A stretch of 13,709 nt of DNA. Origin: JAJBWD01 sp041670885 (GTDB lineage Bacteria; Bacillota; Clostridia; Clostridiales; Clostridiaceae). Under the pieces are notes generated by a model. The model made no database searches and was not told where the DNA came from. It saw nothing but the letters and a program-made list of their open reading frames with translations. This document shows positions 1 to 5,764 of this stretch, in pieces (within the stretch, counting starts at the first letter, position 1; the number at the start of each line of letters is the position of its first letter). The stretch spans positions 1-13,709 of the forward strand of contig JBAXYJ010000052.1 in assembly GCA_041670885.1 (NCBI GenBank), in the 5' to 3' direction. The translations under genes and the position numbers were made by a program.

Positions 1-135
1 GTTCTTGAGAATAATATCTATATCCATTTGTAGATGTATGATGCGGTTTAAGTTTATTTTATCATCCCAATTTCTTAAAGTTTGTGCTGATACATTGAGT
101 ATCTTTGAAAATTCGTTTATAGTATAATATTTCAT
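1..135 (-). pseudogene. IS607-type serine recombinase (TnpA), N-terminal fragment, probably frameshifted, cut by window edge
   Basis: The reading frame starts at ATG 133-135 behind a good GAGGAG site (142-149). Its first 22 or so residues (MKYYTINEFSKILNVSAQTL, then RNW) match the MerR-like helix-turn-helix at the front of IS607-family TnpA recombinases. The family continuation (KLKPHHTSTNGYRYYSQE) is present, but only in the -1 frame: it is encoded at about 2-55, while the start frame reads an unrelated LNRIIHLQ there. The switch falls in an A-rich tract around 51-63, as if one base were missing. IS607 TnpA is a serine recombinase that moves the element; the DNA-binding head comes first and the catalytic domain would lie beyond the left edge. 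A sequencing error or programmed slip cannot be excluded. Family call is firm from memory of the motif; the broken status is likely. Confidence 0.75.
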
Positions 136-156
136 TGAATCATCTCCTCAATATTA

Positions 157-185
157 ATAATACACTATATAGTTATAAAAGCCAA
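157..185 (-). promoter_or_regulatory. Sigma-A-type promoter of the IS607-type recombinase gene
   Basis: On the minus strand a -35 TTGGCT (180-185) and a -10 TATTAT (157-162) are separated by exactly 17 bases, just upstream of the ribosome site of the recombinase gene. The leader would be only about 15-20 bases. A 9-bp inverted repeat (172-180 and 191-199) straddles the -35. Confidence 0.6.
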
Positions 186-199
186 CACTATTTTATAAC
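172..199. repeat. 9-bp inverted repeat over the recombinase promoter
   Basis: GTTATAAAA at 172-180 and TTTTATAAC at 191-199 are perfect reverse complements 10 bases apart and overlap the -35 of the recombinase promoter. TTATAAAA also recurs directly in the neighbouring bases (minus strand, about 191-208). Short repeats of this kind near the end of an IS607-type element could be recombinase binding sites or an operator. No element boundary can be fixed. From 200 to 311 there is only AT-rich sequence with no gene that I can support. Confidence 0.45.
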
Positions 200-310
200 T
201 TTTTATAAGCTATTAGAAACAGTTGCTAGCCTCGTATTCTTGTAAACAAGTTAAATTATGCAATCCTCAATATATTATTTGCAAAAAAAAAATAAATATT
301 AAAAATAGGC

Positions 311-336
311 AAAAAAAATAGCGGATAATCCGCTAT
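311..336 (-). terminator. Intrinsic terminator of the lysC-lysA operon
   Basis: ATAGCGGAT (318-326) and ATCCGCTAT (328-336) form a perfect stem (8 bp with a 3-base loop in practice). On the minus strand it is followed at once by eight T residues (311-318 in complement). The lysA stop codon TAG (complement of 333-335) lies inside the stem. No T-run follows on the plus strand, so it works one way. Confidence 0.9.
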
Positions 337-1625
337 AGAGAAATCTCATTTTTAATTAAATCTTCGTAGCTTTGTCTTCTGCAGACTAGTTTCGCCTCAC
401 CGTCTTTAACAAATACTACTGCAGCTTTCCTAATCTTATTATAGTTAGAGGACATGGAATATCCATAGGCTCCGGTTGAAGGCACAGCCAGTATATCCCC
501 GCTTTCAGCCTTTGGAACACTAACCTGTTCTAAAAGAATATCAGAAGACTCACAGCATTTGCCTGATATTGTAACCTGCTCCTGTTTACTTCCTTCTACT
601 CCATTAGCAATAGCACATTCATACTCTGCATCATACAGCGCCGGTCTTATATTATCGGTCATGCCTCCGTCAACGGATACATATTTTTTCACATTTTCTA
701 TGTCCTTTATTGAGCCTATTGTATAAAGCGTTGTCCCTGCATTTCCCACAATGCTTCTCCCAGGTTCAATAATCAGCTTTGGAAGCTTAATATTTAGATC
801 TTTTGAAAATTCAGTACTGTGTTTAATTATAGCAGTGCATATATCCTCAATTTCTTTAGGTTCATCTCCATCTTTATAATATATACCAAATCCTCCGCCT
901 AAATCCAGCTCCTGAACTTGAACTCCATAACCATTTAAAAGTCTGCTGCAGTAAGATAAAAGCACCTCTATTTCCTGAAGATATGGCTCCGTTTCAAATA
1001 TTTGAGATCCAATATGGCTGTGAATTCCACAAAAATTAATGTTTTTAAGCTGTGATGCTTCCTTAATTGCTTTTATGGTATCCTCAGAGAAAATTGAAAA
1101 TCCGAATTTTGAATCCACCTGGCCGGTCATAATATATTTATGAGTATGGGCTGAAATTCCGGGAGAAACTCTCATTAAAATATCCTGAACTATTCCCTTT
1201 TCCATGGCAAATTTATTTATAAGCTGAAGCTCATAATAATTATCAACTACAAACCTGCCTACTCCATTCTCTATACCCATTATTATTTCATCTTCTGTTT
1301 TATTGTTCCCATGGAAATATACCTTATCCATAGGAAATCCGCTTTTTAAAGCAGTGTAGAGTTCTCCTCCTGAAACCACATCTAAAGATACTCCTTCTGC
1401 TTTAAGAAGCTGACACATAGCAATAGTTAAAAAGGCTTTTCCGGCATATGCTACTTCATTTATGCCCTGATTAAATGAAGCTTTATATCTTCTCATATTA
1501 TCTATTAAAAGGGCTTCATCATATACGTAAAGAGGTGTTCCAAATTTTTCAGTTAATTCTTTTGCAGATATCCCTCCGATGTACAGATTATTATCTATTA
1601 TTTCCATAGAACCAAACATTTTCAT
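333..1625 (-). CDS. lysA: Diaminopimelate decarboxylase LysA
   Basis: A 430-residue fold-type III PLP enzyme that decarboxylates meso-diaminopimelate to L-lysine, the last step of lysine synthesis, in the cytoplasm. Visible landmarks are YAGKAF with the PLP lysine K63, HSHIGSQ (202-208), the phosphate-binding GGGFG (243-247), EPGRS (287-291), the active-site CESSD (358-362; family usually CESGD), and GAYGYSMSS (386-393) with the PLP/substrate tyrosine. Length is normal for the family. ATG at 1625 is chosen because AGGTGAT (1629-1635) sits just ahead. That site overlaps the lysC stop codon and only 8 bases separate the genes, so translation is probably coupled. In-frame ATGs at residues 3 and 7 are weaker choices. 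Expression should follow the upstream lysine riboswitch. Confidence 0.96.
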   Translation of the reverse strand: MKMFGSMEIIDNNLYIGGISAKELTEKFGTPLYVYDEALLIDNMRRYKASFNQGINEVAYAGKAFLTIAMCQLLKAEGVSLDVVSGGELYTALKSGFPMDKVYFHGNNKTEDEIIMGIENGVGRFVVDNYYELQLINKFAMEKGIVQDILMRVSPGISAHTHKYIMTGQVDSKFGFSIFSEDTIKAIKEASQLKNINFCGIHSHIGSQIFETEPYLQEIEVLLSYCSRLLNGYGVQVQELDLGGGFGIYYKDGDEPKEIEDICTAIIKHSTEFSKDLNIKLPKLIIEPGRSIVGNAGTTLYTIGSIKDIENVKKYVSVDGGMTDNIRPALYDAEYECAIANGVEGSKQEQVTISGKCCESSDILLEQVSVPKAESGDILAVPSTGAYGYSMSSNYNKIRKAAVVFVKDGEAKLVCRRQSYEDLIKNEISL

Positions 1626-1633
1626 AATATCAC

Positions 1634-2833
1634 CTACAAATTAAATTCTTCAGCTACAAGTTTAACTGCTTTTTCTTTATCTTTTCGTTTTATAGCAACA
1701 GTTATTCTAATTTCTGAAGTTGTTATCATTTTTATTTCTATTCGATTTTGGCTGAATATCCTAAATATTTTTGCAGCTACCCCGGATGTGGTTTTCATCC
1801 CTATTCCTACAGCTGAGAATTTTGTTATGTCTTCATCTATAAAGATATTTTTTTTGCTTGTATACTTTCCAATTATTCCTTTTATCTCTTCTAAATCAGC
1901 TTTTGGAACTGTAAAAGACAGCTGAGTATATCCCAAAATAGAGGTTGACTTGCAGATCATATCCACATTTATTTTTCTGTCTGCAATATTCTGAAATATT
2001 GATGATATAAGATCAGTATCCTGAGGCAGGTTTGATATGGTAACTGATAAATCACTGTCTGAGGTTGCTAAGCCTGTAATTGGTTTTTCTTCAATATTCA
2101 TATCCTCCGTCTCCTTTATAATGGTCCCTTTAATATTGCTGCAGGATAACCCCACATAAATCGGTATTCCGTATTTCTGACCTATCTCTATGCTCCTTGA
2201 ATGCATAACCTGAGCTCCCAAACTGGAAAGCTCAAGTATCTCTTCATAGTCTATATAATCCAGCTTTTTAGCATTATTATATACTCTTGGATCTACAGTA
2301 TATATTCCCGATACATCTGTATATATTTCACATTCTCCCTTAAGTTTGCAGGCTAGAGCTACAGCTGTGGTATCTGATCCTCCCCGTCCTAAAGTTGTTA
2401 TGCTTCCATCCTCAAAAACTCCCTGAAATCCGCATACAATTACTGCCTTTCCTTCTTTAAGACTTTTTAAAATTATCTTTTCTTCCATATCTACTATAAG
2501 AGCTCGTCCATGTTGCTCAGTTGATTTCAGCCCAATCTGAAAGGCATTATAAGATACTGAGTCGCACCCTTTATCTTTAAGTGCCATAGCAAGCAGTGAT
2601 GCTGATATCATTTCACCTGTAGATAAAAGTGCATCAAGTTCCCTTTTATCAGGGTTTTCAGATATTTGATCTGCTAAGCTTAAAAGATCATCTGTAGTAT
2701 CACCCATAGCAGAAACTACTACTACAACTTTATTTCCTTCATTTTTCTTTTTTATAATAAAATCTGCTACATTTCTAATTTTATCTGCTGAGCCTACAGA
2801 ACTTCCTCCATATTTTTGTACTATAATGCCCAT
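1634..2833 (-). CDS. lysC: Aspartate kinase LysC, lysine-sensitive type with two ACT domains
   Basis: A 399-residue monofunctional aspartokinase that phosphorylates L-aspartate to aspartyl phosphate, the committed step toward lysine, diaminopimelate, threonine and methionine. The amino-acid kinase domain spans about 1-245 and carries KYGGSSV (7-13, a variant of the usual KFGGTSV), SAMGDTTDDLL, STGEM and the nucleotide-site GRGGSDTTAVAL. Two ACT-type regulatory domains follow (about 255-325 and 335-399), the arrangement of feedback-inhibited enzymes such as Bacillus LysC. No homoserine dehydrogenase is fused. The start has a strong AAGGAGG (2839-2845) 5 bases ahead. It is the first gene of the lysC-lysA operon, directly behind a lysine riboswitch, so both transcription and enzyme activity are probably lysine-controlled. 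That isozyme assignment rests mainly on the riboswitch. Confidence 0.95.
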   Translation of the reverse strand: MGIIVQKYGGSSVGSADKIRNVADFIIKKKNEGNKVVVVVSAMGDTTDDLLSLADQISENPDKRELDALLSTGEMISASLLAMALKDKGCDSVSYNAFQIGLKSTEQHGRALIVDMEEKIILKSLKEGKAVIVCGFQGVFEDGSITTLGRGGSDTTAVALACKLKGECEIYTDVSGIYTVDPRVYNNAKKLDYIDYEEILELSSLGAQVMHSRSIEIGQKYGIPIYVGLSCSNIKGTIIKETEDMNIEEKPITGLATSDSDLSVTISNLPQDTDLISSIFQNIADRKINVDMICKSTSILGYTQLSFTVPKADLEEIKGIIGKYTSKKNIFIDEDITKFSAVGIGMKTTSGVAAKIFRIFSQNRIEIKMITTSEIRITVAIKRKDKEKAVKLVAEEFNL

Positions 2834-2847
2834 TTTTTCCTCCTTAT

Positions 2848-2887
2848 TAAAAAAATCATAGACAAAGGTATTACTTTATCTATGATT
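2848..2887 (-). terminator. Riboswitch-controlled terminator in the lysC leader
   Basis: On the minus strand, 2874-2887 pairs with 2854-2867 (14 pairs including one G-U) around a 6-base loop, followed by seven T residues (2849-2855) and then the lysC ribosome site. Position between the lysine aptamer and lysC makes it the expression platform: lysine binding should favour termination. Confidence 0.9.
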
Positions 2888-2905
2888 AATATTTAAGTAA
2901 ACCAC

Positions 2906-3058
2906 TGCAGCTCTCCACAAAAGTGACAACAGTTCAAATATTCTTTGAACAGCCAGGCAAAATACCCACCGGCATTTTCCTTCGGCTGATACTCCTTTCC
3001 TTATCATCAAAGCCCGTCAGCTCCAACAAGTACTATTAGTAATCAGCACCTCTACATT
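2906..3058 (-). ncRNA. Lysine riboswitch (L-box) aptamer
   Basis: Read on the minus strand, the leader has the conserved lysine-riboswitch boxes in order: TAGAGGTGC (3046-3054), an AGTA just after, TTGGAGCTGACGG, AAGGAAAGGAG, GCCGAAGG (2979-2986), the hairpin AAAATGCC-GGTG-GGTATTTT, TGCCTGGCTGTT (2948-2959) and finally GTGGAGAGCTGCAG (about 2906-2919), which closes P1 with the 5' TGTAG. These correspond to the boxes of the Bacillus subtilis lysC leader. It senses L-lysine and should shut off lysC-lysA by premature termination. Exact end points are approximate. Confidence 0.95.
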
Positions 3059-3079
3059 AGGTAATATTCAGTTTTGCTT

Positions 3080-3108
3080 ATAATAGCATAAATATTCAGA
3101 TTGTGCAA
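3080..3108 (-). promoter_or_regulatory. Sigma-A-type promoter of the lysC-lysA operon
   Basis: TTGCAC (3103-3108) and TATTAT (3080-3085) are separated by 17 bases, with TG one base before the -10 (extended -10). The start of transcription would fall about 10-15 bases upstream of the riboswitch aptamer. The -35 lies only 8 bases beyond the stop codon of the upstream aminopeptidase gene. Confidence 0.8.
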
Positions 3109-3115
3109 TCAAAAT

Positions 3116-4417
3116 TTATAGATTATAAAAACTTATAAATAATTTAATAAGGTAATAATGGTCAAGTACTCCTCCCAGCTCTCTTATGGAATGCATTGCA
3201 AGAATCGGCGTCCCAATATCCACGGATTTTATATTCAGGTGTCCTGCTGTTATTGGTCCTATAGTTGAACCGCCTATTTCATCTGACCTGTTTACAAATG
3301 TTTGATAAGGAATATCAGCTTTTCTGCATATTAATTCATAAATTGCTATAGATTCTGAATCAGATGTATATTTTTTATTGGCACTTATTTTAACAACCGG
3401 TCCCTTATTTATTATTGGTCTGTTGGTTGGATCTGATTTTTCCGCCACATTAGGGTGAACTGCATGAGCCGAATCTGAAGAAATTATAAATGAGTTTGCT
3501 AAGGCTCTATAATATTCTTCTTTTGTTTTTCCAAGGGCTATAGCAATTCTCTGAAGAGCTGTTGACAAAAATGTGGAATCAGCTCCCTGAATAGTTTTGC
3601 TGCCTATCTCTTCATTATCAAAGCAGGCTAAAACCTGAACGCCATTTCCATTTTCACTTTTTATTATTCCTTCCAGACCTGCCTGCAGCGATGAAAGATC
3701 ATCCAGCTTTGAAGTGGAAATAAATTCTTCATTTATTCCTAAAAGGCAGCCTTCACTCCATTCATATAAGAATAAATCAAAGCTTAGAATATCTTCTTTG
3801 TCTGCTCCCAGCTCCCTGCTTAAAATTTGAACCAGATAATCATTTTTTTCTAAGTTTTCACTTACTAAGCCAAGTAGAGGCAGCATATCCTTTTGAGGGT
3901 TAAGCTCTATTCCTTTATTTACAGTTCTGTTCATATGAATTGCCAGGTTTGGGATTATAACAATAGGCTTTCTTATATCAATAAGCCTAATATCCGGCTT
4001 TAAGGGATTATCAGATACTAATGAGACTCTTCCTGCTATAGAAAGAGGTCTGTCTAAAAATGTATTTAAAATTGGTGCTCCATATACCTCTACATTAAGC
4101 TTAATATATGAATTTTCAGATATTATTTCAGGACTTGGTTTAATCCTGAGTGTTGGGGTATCTGAATGGCATCCTATTATTTTATATCCTTCTTCTTCAA
4201 TTTCACCATTTCCTGTTTTAAATGCAATAAAACCAGACATATTTTTTGTAAAGAAATATTTACCGCCTTTTTTCAAATCCCAGGTATTTTCCTCTTTAAT
4301 TTCTATAAATCCATTTTTTAAAAGTCTTTTCTTTGAAGCTGAAACTGCCTGATAGGAGCTTCCGCTTTTATTAATAAAGCTAATAAGATCTTTAGCATAC
4401 TCTTTAGCTTCCTTCAT
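3116..4417 (-). CDS. apeB: M18-family metallo-aminopeptidase (aspartyl aminopeptidase-like)
   Basis: A 433-residue cytosolic zinc aminopeptidase of peptidase family M18, which removes N-terminal residues (often acidic ones) from peptides. Metal ligands and catalytic residues are recognisable: H84 in GCHSDTP, D240 in LDDLSS, the E269-E270 pair in CFDNEEIGS (catalytic base and ligand), D315 in SSDSAH, and H409 in AMHSIRELGG. The length fits bacterial ApeB proteins. The ATG has AGAAGGTGG 5 bases ahead. The gene stands alone, divergent from the transporter gene. I see no terminator between its stop and the lysC promoter, so transcripts may run into the lysine riboswitch leader. Exact peptide specificity cannot be told from sequence. 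Confidence 0.93.
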   Translation of the reverse strand: MKEAKEYAKDLISFINKSGSSYQAVSASKKRLLKNGFIEIKEENTWDLKKGGKYFFTKNMSGFIAFKTGNGEIEEEGYKIIGCHSDTPTLRIKPSPEIISENSYIKLNVEVYGAPILNTFLDRPLSIAGRVSLVSDNPLKPDIRLIDIRKPIVIIPNLAIHMNRTVNKGIELNPQKDMLPLLGLVSENLEKNDYLVQILSRELGADKEDILSFDLFLYEWSEGCLLGINEEFISTSKLDDLSSLQAGLEGIIKSENGNGVQVLACFDNEEIGSKTIQGADSTFLSTALQRIAIALGKTKEEYYRALANSFIISSDSAHAVHPNVAEKSDPTNRPIINKGPVVKISANKKYTSDSESIAIYELICRKADIPYQTFVNRSDEIGGSTIGPITAGHLNIKSVDIGTPILAMHSIRELGGVLDHYYLIKLFISFYNL

Positions 4418-4458
4418 AAAACCACCTTCTTAAATTAATATTCCTTTATTATTTGCTT

Positions 4459-4469
4459 ATAATAGTATA
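4459..4469 (-). promoter_or_regulatory. Probable -10 region of the apeB promoter
   Basis: TATTAT (4459-4464) with an overlapping TATACT (4464-4469) lies about 40 bases upstream of the apeB ATG. The 14 bases covering it (4452-4465) are identical to those at the lysC promoter (3073-3086). No good -35 is visible, so the call is modest. Confidence 0.45.
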
Positions 4470-4493
4470 ACATAATAATATTTTCCTAACTAT

Positions 4494-4501
4494 GATATAA
4501 T
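4494..4501 (+). promoter_or_regulatory. Extended -10 promoter of the cation transporter gene
   Basis: TGATATAAT (4493-4501) is an extended -10 with a perfect TATAAT (4496-4501). The region 17 bases upstream is AT-rich without a clear -35. The transcript would begin near 4508, leaving about 32 bases of leader, too short for a metal riboswitch. Confidence 0.6.
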
Positions 4502-4539
4502 AATAGAAAGGCTTAAAATATATTTATTAAGGTGATAAA

Positions 4540-5721
4540 ATGACTGATTTATTAATAAAATTGTTTATTAAGGATTATAGAAATGTAAAAGATGAAGGTG
4601 TTAGAGATTCTTACGGCTATTTGGCAGGAATTGTAGGTATGATAGCAAATATTATACTTTTTGTGATTAAGTTTATCATAGGCTTGATTACATTCAGTAT
4701 TGCTATAACTGCAGATTCATTTAATAACTTATCAGATTCTGCTTCTTCCTTAATTACCATACTTGGATTTAAGCTGTCTTCAAAGCCTGCTGACAGTGAG
4801 CATCCCTTTGGTCATGGAAGAATTGAATATTTATCCGGATTATTTGTATCTGTTTTAGTAATTTTAGTTGGGGTTGAGTTTATAAAAAGCTCTTTTAACA
4901 GGATACTTCATCCTGTTAAAATTAATTTTCTTATAATTCCATTCTTACTTATAATTTTATCAATATTTCTTAAAATCTGGCTCAGCAAATTTAACAAAAC
5001 AGTAGGGAACAGGATAAATTCTACAGCTCTTAAGGCCAGTTCCTTTGATGCTCTTTCAGATGTTTTTGTATCCTCAACTACTGCTTTATCCTTTATAATT
5101 GCCAGATGGACATCGCTTCCTATAGATGGCTATATTGGTCTTCTTGTATCAGGATTTATATTGTACTCAGGAGTAAGCCTGATTAGAGATACTTTAGATC
5201 CGCTGCTTGGTCAGGCACCGGATAAGGAGCTTGTACAAAAATTAGAAGAAGGCGTAATGTCTTATAATTATATTTCAGGAGTTCATGATTTGATAATTCA
5301 TAACTATGGACCCGGCAGAACAATGGCCAGCCTCCATGCAGAAGTTCCTGCCTCTGTAAATATAATGAAGCTCCACGAGGTAATAGACAAAGCAGAAAGG
5401 GAACTTTCAAAAGCATTAAAGCTGGAACTGGTAATTCATATGGATCCAATTAATATGGACTGCAAAGAATTACTTAAGGAAAAAGAGGAAATAGAGAGCT
5501 CACTTACGAAAAATTTTCCTGATATAAAATCAATTCATGATTTTAGGATAGTAGGAGAAGGAGAAATAAAAAACCTTATATTTGATGTAGTTGTAGGATT
5601 TGATAAAAATTTAAACAGACTGAATTTGATTAAATTTAAAAAAGATATTGAAGAATTTATATTAGAAAAACATCCAGGTTTTAATACAGTAATAACTATA
5701 GACCGAGATTTTACAAAATAA
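4540..5721 (+). CDS. Cation diffusion facilitator transporter, probable Mn2+/divalent metal exporter, with duplicated C-terminal domain
   Basis: A 393-residue inner-membrane CDF antiporter, a family that exports divalent metals against protons. Six helices span about residues 25-215. Helix 2 carries ADSFNNLSD (N62, D66), a HPFGHGR loop follows (88-94), and helix 5 carries FDALSD (D170, D174). An N/D plus D/D site is what manganese-type CDFs such as MntE show; zinc exporters usually have histidines there, so manganese or iron is the likeliest substrate (inference). Typical CDFs are about 300 residues. Here residues about 228-300 form the usual cytosolic dimerisation domain (GVHDLIIHNYG) and about 312-393 look like a second copy (SIHDFRIVGEG). 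AAGGTGAT lies 4 bases ahead of the ATG. The stop codon lies inside a shared terminator hairpin. Confidence 0.92.
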   Translation: MTDLLIKLFIKDYRNVKDEGVRDSYGYLAGIVGMIANIILFVIKFIIGLITFSIAITADSFNNLSDSASSLITILGFKLSSKPADSEHPFGHGRIEYLSGLFVSVLVILVGVEFIKSSFNRILHPVKINFLIIPFLLIILSIFLKIWLSKFNKTVGNRINSTALKASSFDALSDVFVSSTTALSFIIARWTSLPIDGYIGLLVSGFILYSGVSLIRDTLDPLLGQAPDKELVQKLEEGVMSYNYISGVHDLIIHNYGPGRTMASLHAEVPASVNIMKLHEVIDKAERELSKALKLELVIHMDPINMDCKELLKEKEEIESSLTKNFPDIKSIHDFRIVGEGEIKNLIFDVVVGFDKNLNRLNLIKFKKDIEEFILEKHPGFNTVITIDRDFTK

Positions 5722-5764
5722 GAAATGCTCATATGGAAACCCATATGAGCATTTCTTATTTTTT
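5715..5764. terminator. Shared bidirectional terminator between convergent CDF and helD genes
   Basis: Positions 5715-5736 and 5741-5762 are perfect reverse complements, a 22-bp stem with the 4-base loop AAAC. A T-run follows on the plus strand (5758-5764) and TTATTTTG on the minus strand. The CDF stop TAA (5719-5721) and the helD stop TAA (complement of 5756-5758) both lie in the stem. Confidence 0.93.

Noticed and set aside
4502..4539. Manganese (yybP-ykoY) riboswitch ahead of the CDF gene
   Set aside because: The predicted leader is only about 32 bases, too short, and lacks the conserved loop sequences.
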